Positions 25,956-34,623 of a DNA stretch of 64,000 bases are shown here, piece after piece (the first letter of the stretch is position 1; every line of letters begins with the position of its first letter). The notes below the pieces were generated by a model. That model worked only from the letters and a program-made list of their open reading frames with translations. It was not told where the DNA came from and searched no databases. The position numbers were made by a program, and so were the translations under genes. The stretch is from the NCBI RefSeq assembly GCF_000760695.4, contig NZ_JHEG04000001.1, positions 5,710,204 through 5,774,203 on the forward strand, read 5' to 3'. This stretch comes from Tolypothrix bouteillei VB521301. Its GTDB lineage: Bacteria > Cyanobacteriota > Cyanobacteriia > Cyanobacteriales > Nostocaceae.

Positions 25956-26603
25956 ATGCAAAGTACTCAGTTCGATATGGTTCTGCGGCGAATAGCAACA
26001 GTATTGTCTGTAGTCATTATTACTTTGACTATCATTGGTGCTACAACGGGCATTTTGCTATCTTTTTACTACGAACCCGCAGCAGGTAGGGCTTACCAAT
26101 CATTGAGAGCGATCGACACTCAATTAAATTACGGTTGGTTGTTCCATAAAGCACACGCTATTGCAGGGAATGCAGTCATTGGGGTTTCGCTCATCGAGAT
26201 CGTAATTCTGTTTGTCAGCAGGCAATTTACCAAGAGTTGGTTGACTGCTTGGATAAGTGGGATTTTGTTTACTCTCAGTGCAATCGGTTTGGGCTGGACG
26301 GCAATGATTCTCTCTTGGGATCAAGAAGGATTTTGGCGTTTTAGCATTGAACTGGGAACAATTGAGGCTATCCCCTTTATCGGTTCTTTATTGAGAGATA
26401 TTTTGACAGGTGGTGCAGGAATTAGCACTGTAACCGTGCAACATTTGTACACCATTCACAGCTATATTGTCTCAGTGGCTGCTCTGGTGCTGGCTGTGGT
26501 GCATCTAGCAAGCGTGCTTTGGCAAGACAAGCAAACTTACAAAAAAGCAGAAGTTATTGAGAACAATAACTTACCACAGCAACCAATCAATGCTCAAGGT
26601 TAA
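25956..26603 (+). CDS. Cytochrome b6-like orphan membrane protein
   Basis: 215 aa, about four membrane helices, aligned by eye to PetB at a constant offset of 19 residues. YY38-39, SWDQEGFW and LYTIHSY match the b6 landmarks. Of the four b-haem ligand histidines, three are kept (H67, H168, H183, matching b6 H86, H187, H202) but the fourth is E81 (b6 H100). The Cys that binds haem cn (b6 C35) is V16. It therefore probably holds one normal haem and one altered or missing haem. It is too short for the bc1 type, and no petD or Rieske gene is near. AAGGAG precedes ATG 25956. Its role in thylakoid or plasma-membrane electron transfer is unknown. Confidence 0.8.
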   Translation: MQSTQFDMVLRRIATVLSVVIITLTIIGATTGILLSFYYEPAAGRAYQSLRAIDTQLNYGWLFHKAHAIAGNAVIGVSLIEIVILFVSRQFTKSWLTAWISGILFTLSAIGLGWTAMILSWDQEGFWRFSIELGTIEAIPFIGSLLRDILTGGAGISTVTVQHLYTIHSYIVSVAALVLAVVHLASVLWQDKQTYKKAEVIENNNLPQQPINAQG

Positions 26604-26610
26604 TGAAATT

Positions 26611-28533
26611 TCAAGAGGTAGGAGCATCGCTGGTTGAAAGTTGAGCTAAATTTGTTAGCGGTATTTCTTCAACCTCAGATAACTTTTCTAACGAGAGGCG
26701 AGTTGATTGCTTGCTACCGGACAAGCGTTTTAAAAGGCTTGGTCTGGGGTCGTGTAATAGGTAGATAATGCGATCGCCTACAAACCATTCTTGAGAAGCT
26801 GGCATAACCTGAATGCGCTCTTCTCGTTCTACCAAAAGCGGTACTAACTCGCCTCCCCCAATTAATCCTTGTAAATGCTCTTGCTGGCGTTCAAAATCAG
26901 CAGCACTGAGTGTTGTTGTGCCTAATTTTACCCGTCCGTCATTGAGGTAGTCATTCCAGGTTTTGATAGATAAATCTGAAAGGAAAGCTTGATTTACCTT
27001 GTTTTCTTTGACTGTTGTCGTTGCTTGCGGATCGCGAGGAAATACTGCTAAAACTCGTGGTGGATCGAACTCCTCAGCAGCGCGTTGCGCCAAAACAAAA
27101 TTGACTTCGCCATTGCTAGTCATTGCTAAAAAAGTTCCTACTGAAGCGAGTCCAGCCTCTTCTAGGACCCCAGTGTCTAGAGCGCTACTAGCAATCACCC
27201 TAAGATTTTCTGCTTCTGCTTCAAGACAGCGTTGTGGATCGGTATCAATCATCACCACTTGTTCGCCCCGTTCTTGAAACAACCGAGCAATTAACAAACT
27301 CAAAGGATTGCAGCCAACAATCACTGCTCCAGTAGCCTCTGTTGAGGTAATTTGCAACCATTTGGCAACCCAGCCAGCAGTAAGTCCTTGGCAAACCACT
27401 GTCATGATAATGGTGAGGAACACCAATGCTTTAATCGCCTCACCACCGTTCACACCTCGTTGTGTCAGCAGAATTGCGAATAAGGATGCAACCGAAGCAG
27501 AAACAATTCCCCTTGGAGCCACCCAACTGAGAAATAGCTTTTGTCGCCAGTTGAGACCGCTATTCCAGGTACACAAGAGGATGTTAACCGGGCGGACAAC
27601 AAACATCAGGACCAACACCGTGTACACACCGCCCCAACCTAAAGCAAACAAACTAGCAATAGATAGGTCTGCGGCAAGCAAAATAAATAAAACCGAAACA
27701 CTCAGAATTGTCAGTTGACCTTTAAAGCGTCTCAACAATCTTTCTTCTGGGACTGAAGAATCTCCAAACACCACCCCGGCGACAACAGTTGCCATCAATC
27801 CCGATTCGCTGATAGCCATTTGAGACAAAGCAAATAAACCCCATAAACCTGCTAAAACGACTAGGTTTTTGACCTCAAATGAGAGAAAATTGGCTCGTTT
27901 GCAAATAAAAGACATCAGCCAGCCGCCGGTTGAACCAATAGCGCCACCAATGCTCAAGCGCATCATCAGGTTGCTAGCAGCTGAGACAAAGTCAGTATGG
28001 TTGTTAAGAATTGTGTTAAGTACTACGACAGCAAGAATTGCTCCTACTGGATCGACTAAAACGCCTTCCCCTTCCAACAAAGTTGCAACCTGTCTGTCAA
28101 CATTGACTTGTTTGAGCAGGGGACTAATAACAGTGGGACCTGTGACGACTACTAGAGAAGCGAAGAGAAAAGCAATAGGCCACGGAAATTCACCCAACCA
28201 GTGAGCTGCCATACTACCACCAAGCAGCGTGATTAGAGTTCCGAGAGTGACAAGCAATTGAAGGCTAGACGAAACTTTACCCAATTCCTGTAGATCCAGA
28301 TTCAACCCGCCTTCAAACAAAATAACTGCCGTTGCTAGGGCGACTATAACTTCTAACCCAGTGCCTAGCATATGGGGATGCAATAGCCCAATACCATTAG
28401 AGCCAAGCAGGATGCCAAACAGCAACAAAAAAACGATGCTGGGTACCTTGAGGTATGCAGCCAGCACTTGAGCGCTAATACCTGCAAAGACGGCTATTAC
28501 CATCTGCAGGGTCATGTCAAATGATGCTTCCAT
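26611..28533 (-). CDS. Na+/H+ (cation/proton) antiporter, CPA1 type with TrkA-N domain
   Basis: 640 aa. The N-terminal ~390 residues have about 12 membrane helices with the CPA signatures ATAVILFEGGLNLDLQEL and EGEGVLVDPVGAILAVVVLN (the Asp-Pro ion-binding site). From about 395 a Rossmann-type TrkA-N domain starts (GAVIVGCNPLSLLIARLFQE, with VVMIDTDPQRC), followed by a C-terminal regulatory part. It exchanges Na+ or K+ for protons across the plasma or thylakoid membrane. The nucleotide-binding domain suggests gating by NAD(H) or a cyclic dinucleotide. It is convergent with the cytochrome b gene (7-bp gap). Substrate ion not known. Confidence 0.9.
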   Translation of the reverse strand: MEASFDMTLQMVIAVFAGISAQVLAAYLKVPSIVFLLLFGILLGSNGIGLLHPHMLGTGLEVIVALATAVILFEGGLNLDLQELGKVSSSLQLLVTLGTLITLLGGSMAAHWLGEFPWPIAFLFASLVVVTGPTVISPLLKQVNVDRQVATLLEGEGVLVDPVGAILAVVVLNTILNNHTDFVSAASNLMMRLSIGGAIGSTGGWLMSFICKRANFLSFEVKNLVVLAGLWGLFALSQMAISESGLMATVVAGVVFGDSSVPEERLLRRFKGQLTILSVSVLFILLAADLSIASLFALGWGGVYTVLVLMFVVRPVNILLCTWNSGLNWRQKLFLSWVAPRGIVSASVASLFAILLTQRGVNGGEAIKALVFLTIIMTVVCQGLTAGWVAKWLQITSTEATGAVIVGCNPLSLLIARLFQERGEQVVMIDTDPQRCLEAEAENLRVIASSALDTGVLEEAGLASVGTFLAMTSNGEVNFVLAQRAAEEFDPPRVLAVFPRDPQATTTVKENKVNQAFLSDLSIKTWNDYLNDGRVKLGTTTLSAADFERQQEHLQGLIGGGELVPLLVEREERIQVMPASQEWFVGDRIIYLLHDPRPSLLKRLSGSKQSTRLSLEKLSEVEEIPLTNLAQLSTSDAPTS

Positions 28534-28763
28534 GTTGTAGATTTTGACCGATATATTTCAAAATCTCTTATCAAGAACAGTATAGTTAAGTCGGTTGAGC
28601 GCAGTGTCACACCAGCTGTGTCTTGGTAAACCAGATATTTTTTTTATACTTAGTCTGATATGGTACTCCATTTTTTGAGTTTTGTTGCAATGGCATTGAG
28701 AATTGGGGGATGGGGAGATGGGGATTGGACGTGAGGCAAACGGAAATTTTTTCAAAAAATCTG

Positions 28764-28792
28764 TTGACATCTAAAGGAAAAGCCGTTAAATT
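28764..28792 (+). promoter_or_regulatory. Sigma-70-type promoter of trnE
   Basis: TTGACA (28764-28769), an exact 17-base spacer, then TAAATT (28787-28792), about 35 bases before the tRNA. It is the clearest housekeeping promoter in the window and is placed to start just upstream of trnE. Confidence 0.75.
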
Positions 28793-28827
28793 AATAAAAG
28801 TGTGAAGCCAAGCGGTGACGCAAACGC

Positions 28828-28900
28828 GCCCCCATCGTCTAGAGGCCTAGGACACCTCCCTTTCACGGAGGTAACGGGGATTCGAATTCCCCTGGGGGTA
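28828..28900 (+). tRNA. trnE: tRNA-Glu (UUC)
   Basis: 73 nt without encoded CCA. Acceptor arms GCCCCCA/TGGGGGT pair fully; the anticodon stem CCTCC/GGAGG (28855-28859 with 28867-28871) encloses the loop CTTTCAC with anticodon TTC at 28862-28864. The T arm has GGGGATTCGAATTCCCC. In cyanobacteria this tRNA also supplies glutamate for tetrapyrrole synthesis through GltX and HemA, not only for translation. It is preceded by a near-consensus promoter and followed by a strong bidirectional hairpin. Confidence 0.97.
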
Positions 28901-28925
28901 TTTAAAAAAAGCGAAAATAAAAATT

Positions 28926-28967
28926 AAAGAAGCAAATGCCATTTTACGGAATGGCATTTGCTTCTTT
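28926..28967. terminator. Bidirectional terminator between trnE and the SRPBCC gene
   Basis: AAAGAAGCAAATGCCATT (28926-28943) pairs perfectly with AATGGCATTTGCTTCTTT (28950-28967) around a 6-base loop. The arms end in A-rich and T-rich runs, so it can act on both converging transcripts. Confidence 0.85.
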
Positions 28968-28970
28968 GCG

Positions 28971-29561
28971 TTATGTAGTTTGCACGCGGTGACATATAGC
29001 AGCCAAATTCAAGCGCATATCATTGCTCAAGCGGCGTTCGATCAACCCCACTGGCATGGTTAGTTTGGGCCAAATCTTAACGGTGTAGCAAAGACGAGTT
29101 CCACTACCTTCGCTTTGGGAACAAGGCGTTAATTGCCAGCTACCGGAAAACTCTTTAAAATCTCCCTCTACCATACGAAAATTAATTTCTTTGGGAAAAT
29201 ATTCCTCAAGATCGAGTACGACACGCGCACAAAAGTTGATGTTGAGAAATCGTTGAGCGCCAACTTGTTCTAGACGAATACCTCCTTTTGGGTGTTTTAG
29301 CAAACAACTTTTGGTAAGGTTGGGAACAAACTCAGGTAACGCTTCATAGTCTGTCAGCACTTTCCACACCTTATCCACTGGATGAGGAATTTGAAGCCAA
29401 GCAGTGATTTGTCTCTGTCGTTCTGTGATTTTCTCAATTTGAACCTCTACAGATTGCAAAGCAACCGCATCAATCTCCGAATCTAGTTGTTGACTGGTGT
29501 CTTCGCAAGCAACTACATCAAATTCTTTTGGGATGTTATGTTCTTCAATCACTTTTACCAA
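28971..29561 (-). CDS. SRPBCC (polyketide cyclase/COQ10-like) family protein
   Basis: 196 aa. After about 50 less ordered residues comes a START-like SRPBCC fold: ITAWLQIPHPVDKVWKVLTD, then YEALPEFVPNLTKSCLLKHP, LEEYFPKEINFRMVEGDFKE and a long C-terminal helix. Such proteins bind hydrophobic ligands; the COQ10-like branch in cyanobacteria may handle quinone or pigment precursors. It starts at TTG 29561, one base after the stop of the kinase gene, so they form an operon and are probably co-translated. Ligand unknown. Confidence 0.85.
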   Translation of the reverse strand: MVKVIEEHNIPKEFDVVACEDTSQQLDSEIDAVALQSVEVQIEKITERQRQITAWLQIPHPVDKVWKVLTDYEALPEFVPNLTKSCLLKHPKGGIRLEQVGAQRFLNINFCARVVLDLEEYFPKEINFRMVEGDFKEFSGSWQLTPCSQSEGSGTRLCYTVKIWPKLTMPVGLIERRLSNDMRLNLAAICHRVQTT

Positions 29562-29562
29562 T

Positions 29563-31611
29563 TTATGATTCGCTATCGTTAGAAAATTGGGGCAAAGTCA
29601 AACTAAAGCAAATTTTACTCAAGCTAGACTCCTCAAGTGGCTTGCTTTCAACGGCAATCTCGCCACCTAGGTGCTGAACCAAAGATTTTACCAACGCAAG
29701 TCCCAAGCCAGTACCGGGAGTCCATCTTCCCTTACCCCGACGGAACTTATCGAAGATGTAGGCAGCTTCTTCTTCAGAAATGCCACGTCCCACATTAGTT
29801 ACCTTAATAATAACCCGATCGACTTGTTGGTTAACTTCGTGGCTGGCTTGTATGTTGACAACTGTTTCGTGCTCTGAGTACTTATAGGTATTTGTCAATA
29901 ACTCTTGGAAAATTCTGTCAAAACTCTCCAATTCTGTCTGTATCGAGAGAGGCTCTTCTGGCAAGTTTAGGGATATAGCGATCCCTTTGTCTGCTAGTTT
30001 CTTCTCGAAAGATGCAGCTATATCCTGAATTTTTGTATTTAAATCTATTGTTTCTAGTTGCGGGCGCTCTGGATCGTTCTCCAGTCTTTGGAGTGTCAGC
30101 AAGTCATTAATTAAGTTAATTTCCTTATTACACTCTTCTTCTAGAATATCTAGATATTTCACTTGGCGATCTGCACCAATTCCAGGTTGGCGCAGCATAC
30201 GCAATGCCATACGCATATTCGTTAATGGGTAGCGCAGGCGATCGCTCAAATTGCTTAAAAATTCATCTTTAAGTTCGTTGAGTTCTCTGAGTTGCTCAAC
30301 GTATTGCCGAGTTCTTTCGTGCAGTTTTGCTTGTAGTTCCAAGCTACTTTGTAGTTTTGCCGTGCGCTCATCTACCAACGTTTGGACTTGGCGCAAAGTC
30401 TGGTTTTGGATGATGGCATTGCTTAATTGAGCGCAAATCATCTCCAATATATTGAGTTCTGAGGATTGCCAGCTCCGAGCATTTGCTTGCTGCAATACCA
30501 TAAATCCCAAAACTTTACCCTGAATTTCTAATGGCATTAACAGCATTGCGGGCAGTGCTTCCATTGCGAATACTGAAGCTACTGTTGAATTATCTCTTAT
30601 ATCTGTACTATCATTAACGATTACAGGTTTTCCGGCACTGACAAAAGCACGCTGGCACAAACCACAATCGGAAAGGTAAAAAGAATTTTCCGAAGTACCC
30701 GATTTGTTTGTTGGAGCGCCTTCTTTGTCCCGGCACCACTCACCCACAACGTTTGCTTTCGCCTTGGGAATTTGTTTTTTTGAATTATTTCTAATAGATA
30801 GTGGATCTGTGTATTTCAAAAGGATCAGCAAACCCCTATCTGCCCCTAATGTTTCGGCGGTAGATGCTAATGCTAACTGGAGCATTTGATTTAATTCCCA
30901 GTTGCTACGACTGAGTATCGTTAATTGCTTGATTAAGTTTTGGTGCTGAGCACAAGTTTGTAAGTATTTGTGTTGGCTGGCAATTTGCTGTACCTGTACC
31001 ACGTGGGAAAATGCGATCGCACAAGAAGATTCGACAGATTGTAGCAATTGTTTTTCTGATTCAGTCCAACTGTAGGGCTGTGACTTGATCAAGCTAATTA
31101 CACCGTTATTTTTACCACCAAACCGGGTAGGGATTGATAAAACGGCTTTTGCGAGCGGTAAGTACTGACATCCATGGACCAGACTTTTTTGAATTGTCGC
31201 AATATCTTCTATCGTTATTGGTTCAGAAGCACATTCCATCACTGGTAAGTCCAACTGTTCCATCGCTGTAAATACTTCTTCTGAGGGAAGTAAGCCTGAG
31301 TACTCTTTAGCGTGCCAATTTGCACTCATGACTTCATTCGATACCTCAGTTGGTACCGTTACCAGACAACAGCAATCTACATCAAAGACAACTCCCAGAA
31401 CTTTGGCAATTTCTTGCAGCATCATTGTTGGAGTCAGATCGCTGGCAATGATTTGGTTAAGTTTTTGTGCCAACTCGAAGGCAGGTTCTTCCTGATGCTG
31501 CATCAGCTTGACCGAATGTTGTTGTTGCTTTTCTATATCATCATTTGGGCGCTTTAGCGACGATGATAAAGGTTTGTTCATTCCTAGCACACTCTTGGAC
31601 ATTGACCCCAT
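29563..31611 (-). CDS. GAF-domain histidine kinase homologue lacking the phospho-acceptor His
   Basis: 682 aa. Two GAF-like regions (about 50-200 and 225-405) sense an unknown signal. A coiled coil (about 408-450) leads to a HisKA-like dimerisation domain and a HATPase domain (about 560-675; N-box ELLTNTYKYSEH, IFDKFRRG, GTGLGLALVKSLVQHLGG). In the H-box, where the family reads SHELRTPL, this protein reads SDRLRYPL: the phosphorylated His is Asp. The two changed codons (GAT CGC) lie in a HIP1 octamer at 30238-30245. It may be a pseudokinase or act in complex with another kinase. It is the first gene of an operon with the SRPBCC protein. Confidence 0.88.
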   Translation of the reverse strand: MGSMSKSVLGMNKPLSSSLKRPNDDIEKQQQHSVKLMQHQEEPAFELAQKLNQIIASDLTPTMMLQEIAKVLGVVFDVDCCCLVTVPTEVSNEVMSANWHAKEYSGLLPSEEVFTAMEQLDLPVMECASEPITIEDIATIQKSLVHGCQYLPLAKAVLSIPTRFGGKNNGVISLIKSQPYSWTESEKQLLQSVESSCAIAFSHVVQVQQIASQHKYLQTCAQHQNLIKQLTILSRSNWELNQMLQLALASTAETLGADRGLLILLKYTDPLSIRNNSKKQIPKAKANVVGEWCRDKEGAPTNKSGTSENSFYLSDCGLCQRAFVSAGKPVIVNDSTDIRDNSTVASVFAMEALPAMLLMPLEIQGKVLGFMVLQQANARSWQSSELNILEMICAQLSNAIIQNQTLRQVQTLVDERTAKLQSSLELQAKLHERTRQYVEQLRELNELKDEFLSNLSDRLRYPLTNMRMALRMLRQPGIGADRQVKYLDILEEECNKEINLINDLLTLQRLENDPERPQLETIDLNTKIQDIAASFEKKLADKGIAISLNLPEEPLSIQTELESFDRIFQELLTNTYKYSEHETVVNIQASHEVNQQVDRVIIKVTNVGRGISEEEAAYIFDKFRRGKGRWTPGTGLGLALVKSLVQHLGGEIAVESKPLEESSLSKICFSLTLPQFSNDSES

Positions 31612-32286
31612 TTTCTTTTTACAAAATCTTTTAGCACATCATTCCTCGATCTCTCTGCTGCTGCACCCTAACGAACCTCAAATCTTTCCCTCACCTGTTA
31701 TAGCCCCTTTCTATTTCAGATGACCAAGTTTCCGGTATGTTAAACAAATTTCTAAAAAAGTAAAAAATATGAAAAATATATTAAGATGCTTCAGCAGAAT
31801 AATTGTTGGCTTTGGTGTACCTCGATAATTGACTAACTTGGACTTAGGATATCTCGCTTGTAACTATATATAAACCGTAATTTCTCTAGATTTGGAGCAA
31901 ATGCTTCTTAAAGTATTTCCGCGCTAACACTGAGATGAAAAAATGTAAAACGTAATATTTAATTCATATTCTCTAGATTCATTCCAGTACCTCTATTCCA
32001 GGATTTTACGAAGAAAACTCTTTTATTACCTGGTTTTATCAAAGAAAACTCAATGTTTTCCACAGGTAAAAAAATTTTTTCAAGTCTTTTATATAACTCC
32101 ATATACTTCATAGGTTCTTTATTTTTAAACAGAGGAAAATGTTAGATTATGTTAATTTTTTTAAAAAAATCCTGTGACAGCAGAAACTACACAGAACCTT
32201 TAGCCTTTTCCCAATAACATTTTTTACCACTAATTTAAATTACTTATATTATAAAATAAAATAATTAATATAATTAATGTATTTAA
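31612..32286. other. Gene-free AT-rich spacer
   Basis: About 675 bases between two minus-strand genes, with long A/T runs and no convincing frame. The part nearest 31612 must hold the promoter of the kinase operon. I see no clear promoter motif or structured RNA. Confidence 0.6.
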
Positions 32287-32337
32287 AGAGAAAAATGCAG
32301 CCCGGTTGCCTGTGAGGAGTGCAACCGAGCTGCATTT
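32287..32337 (-). terminator. Hairpin terminator of the RHH-protein gene
   Basis: AAATGCAGCCCGGTTGC (32293-32309) pairs with GCAACCGAGCTGCATTT (32321-32337) with one mismatch. On the minus strand the hairpin is followed by a T-run (complement of the A-run at 32290-32295). Confidence 0.85.
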
Positions 32338-32351
32338 AGTGCCACAAAAGT

Positions 32352-32693
32352 TTAATCGGCGACCAAACTTTCGACACTCAGAGGAACCATTTCGCCATTT
32401 CTTGTTAATCCTAATAACATTGGTTGTTTTGGTTGTATCAATTGACCGGTGAGCACACAGCGCTCTTCCTGTTGTGCTGTGGCGGATATGCTGGCTCGAA
32501 TATCAGAGCGCGAAAACCTCGGCTTCCACTCACCCGACTTCTGCTGGACGTAATTCCAAAGGATATCTCGGATTAAAGCCTGATATCCCTGATTGCCAGC
32601 TAAGTCTTTTAGCTTATCCTTCAGTTCCCGTTCCAAACGGATGCTGGTAACTTCCATATCGGTGGTTGGGGTGCGAGCGATAGTATGCATCAT
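32352..32693 (-). CDS. Small protein with ribbon-helix-helix-like N-terminal half
   Basis: 113 aa. Residues about 13-50 (EVTSIRLERELKDKLKDLAG, then YQALIRDILWNYVQQ) have the strand-helix-helix pattern of RHH/CopG DNA-binding proteins. The C-terminal half (ERCVLTGQLIQPKQPMLLGL, then EMVPLSVESLVAD) is strand-rich and looks like a small separate domain conserved in cyanobacteria. A strong AAGGAG site precedes the ATGATG start, and a very strong terminator follows. No toxin-like partner is adjacent. It is likely a small transcription factor. The target is unknown. Confidence 0.7.
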   Translation of the reverse strand: MMHTIARTPTTDMEVTSIRLERELKDKLKDLAGNQGYQALIRDILWNYVQQKSGEWKPRFSRSDIRASISATAQQEERCVLTGQLIQPKQPMLLGLTRNGEMVPLSVESLVAD

Positions 32694-32760
32694 TTTTTCT
32701 CCTTAAAGTATGGACAGGATAGTAATACAAGTGTAGTATGTTTAAAGGAATGTTCAATAG

Positions 32761-33091
32761 GTGAAATTTTCTGTGATATCCATTTACCCCATCTCCATCT
32801 CTACTTCCTCGCATGCTGCCAACTCCCGATTTAGTTGGGAATCAGCCGCCGTGGGAGTGGAGTATTTATTTATGGGGAATAATGGTAATCCAAATAAATT
32901 GCAACACGAAGAGGGCGATAGTGATTCAAGATATGCCAGCATTGGTGTACTGTACGCAGCACCAAAACTAGACAAAGAAAGCGGGAGGTACAGAGACCGG
33001 GAAACTGTACCGATATAAGACCAGAACGACAAGAAGAAAATGGTCAAATTTCCAACCCCCGCTTCCACAGGATAAGAAGCGGGGGTTTTTT
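32761..33091 (+). ncRNA. Candidate untranslated transcript ending in a strong terminator
   Basis: About 330 bases with no recognisable protein, ending in a perfect GC-rich hairpin and T-run (33056-33091). Because the terminator faces + and no + strand gene precedes it (the RHH gene runs the other way), something transcribed from about 32740-32800 must end there, or the terminator is a relic. An 85-codon open frame (32761-33018) crosses it but looks unlike protein. Low confidence as an RNA gene. Confidence 0.3.
33056..33091 (+). terminator. Strong factor-independent terminator
   Basis: CCCCCGCTTC (33056-33065) pairs perfectly with GAAGCGGGGG (33076-33085), with a 10-base loop, followed by TTTTTT. 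It is oriented for + strand transcripts and lies just before the HNH remnant. Confidence 0.85.
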
Positions 33092-33119
33092 GATGAGGAG
33101 TCAATCCGTGACGAGCGCA

Positions 33120-33281
33120 ATGCAAGTTCTAGAGCAATCCTTGGTGGTGTTTTCCCAAAATTACTCACCATTGTGTTGGGTAAATATCAAGCGGGCGATT
33201 GTGCGGCTAGTAACAGACAAGGCGGTTTTGGATAGATGTGCAAGCAAACCTGGAGTAACAGGAGAGCATGAGGAATGCTGA
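33120..33281 (+). pseudogene. N-terminal remnant of an HNH-endonuclease-family gene
   Basis: From ATG 33120 the first ~38 residues (MQVLEQSLVVFSQNYSPLCW, then VNIKRAIVRLVTDKAV) match my memory of the N-terminus of a cyanobacterial HNH endonuclease family (QNY-PL--VNIKRAI-LL-TGKA). The rest, including the Cys pairs and HNH core (about 120 more residues), is gone; the frame ends within the start of the next gene. It looks like an internal deletion that fused the remnant to the neighbour's upstream region. It could be a short functional protein, but this is less likely. Confidence 0.5.
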
Positions 33282-33664
33282 AATTAACATACACCGAATC
33301 GAGCTTTTACATGGAGTGTCTGGCTCAATCGCTGGAAGAATGGGTAACTCAGCGAGTTATTCTCGCACTCCGAGTTGGTCAATGTTTGTGCGTTGAACCC
33401 AGCACGGCTTCCTTTTTGCTTCCTGTTGATTTACCAGGAGTTGAGGGACTTAAGGCGTCTGTTGTTCGCGAGGATAGCGAGATGATTGCTCTGTGTTCTT
33501 GCGATAACGACTATATAGAAGTCAGCCTGCGAGGTTCCTGGCTTTCTGATGGTTCTGAGGATGCTGATGGCGTTTTTGTGACCGCAATCAGCGATCGTTC
33601 TGAATTTTTTCTTCACAAATTGTGGCAACAAGCTCAACAGAGGGCTTCTGTCATGAGTGAATAA
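33275..33664 (+). CDS. Conserved cyanobacterial hypothetical protein, 129 aa
   Basis: Starts MLKLTYTESSFYMECLAQSL, then EEWVTQRVILALRVGQCLCV and a pattern of alternating strands to the end (FVTAISDRSEFFLHKLWQQA). I recall close relatives in Nostocales genomes, always annotated as hypothetical, often near the HNH gene whose remnant lies immediately upstream. It is cytosolic, with no signal peptide or membrane helix. A GAGGA site precedes ATG 33275. The start overlaps the remnant frame by 7 bases. Function unknown. Confidence 0.85.
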   Translation: MLKLTYTESSFYMECLAQSLEEWVTQRVILALRVGQCLCVEPSTASFLLPVDLPGVEGLKASVVREDSEMIALCSCDNDYIEVSLRGSWLSDGSEDADGVFVTAISDRSEFFLHKLWQQAQQRASVMSE

Positions 33665-33780
33665 TCTGGGGTGGGCATTGCCCACCACTATATATTTCGA
33701 TCGTACTAAAGAAGGACGGGCAAGTTTCACAGAAAAGAACGGGCGAGACGCCCATCCTACAAGAATCAAGATATTTCTAC
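33665..33780. repeat. Interspersed palindromic repeats (GGGTGGGCATTGCCCACC and GGGCGAGACGCCCATCCTAC)
   Basis: GGTGGGCATTGCCCACC (33671-33687) is a near-perfect palindrome. GGACGGGCAAG and GGGCGAGACGCCCATCCTAC (33742-33762) belong to a dispersed cyanobacterial repeat. A related GGACGGAAGCTCTCATCCTAC lies at 55240-55260. Non-coding. Confidence 0.55.
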
Positions 33781-34623
33781 AAGCTTATACTACACATTGT
33801 TACAAAGTAGTCCTCACTTCAACATGGGACAAGCGTGACGAAAAGCAATGCATTGTAAAACAAAACTGAATTGTTAAGTTTTGATGACTAATATTGGTGG
33901 ATAGAAAATGTGCCTTAGAGATTCACATAACTTGTGACGCTTGGGTTTTGAGATATTGGATTAACCAAATCTTGACGAGTCTGTAGCTTTTCAATTTACA
34001 AAATTATACTAACTAAGCTAGGATTGCCATTATAATGATACACTAATACGATGTCATTACCGGACTATCTTTTCAAGCAACATATTGATTGAAGAGTTAG
34101 CTTTGGTGAGACTTCTTACGATATTGCTTTAAGTCATTCAATGCTTTCGCACATCTGCCTGTGGACAGAATGTGTGTGGGAGTGATGAATTGACAACTGT
34201 GGTTTCTGCTTAAATAGTGGTTGGGAAAACTCAAATTCTCTACACATATTGCTGTCAATAAAAATTTAGAGATTTCTTGAAGATACTTCAGAACATATAG
34301 AAAGTCTGAGAAAAATCTTACAAAAATCACTTTTACCTTGGCACTAAGAAAGTCTTAAATAATGTATTGCCAAGGTAATTTGATTGAGTTTTTAACTAAT
34401 ACAGAGAATAAGCAAAATACAGCGATCGCTTGATAGCAAAAATATTGTCATACATATAGTATTATAAGAAAAATAAATAGAATAAAAATCAGAAAAAAGA
34501 GAATAGAAATCAGAAAATTATGATAATAATGTATTAAGCAAACCAGTAAATAAACTGTTTGCAGAGCAACAAAACGCTTATTTTTTTAACACCCAATCGT
34601 TACGCAATCAGGTTAAAAAACAG
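33781..34623. other. Gene-free spacer upstream of the HMA_2/P-type ATPase cluster
   Basis: About 840 A/T-rich bases. A 77-codon minus-strand frame (34097-34330) has no protein-like features and no ribosome binding site. A HIP1 octamer is at 34423. I see no structured RNA. Confidence 0.55.

Noticed and set aside
32761..33018. 85-codon + strand frame before the terminator
   Set aside because: Composition and pattern are not protein-like and no ribosome site is seen; I kept the region only as a possible RNA.
33431..33769. 112-codon minus-strand frame
   Set aside because: Shadow of the 129-aa + strand gene and the following repeat.
34097..34330. 77-codon minus-strand frame
   Set aside because: No start signal, no recognisable motif, in an A/T-rich spacer.
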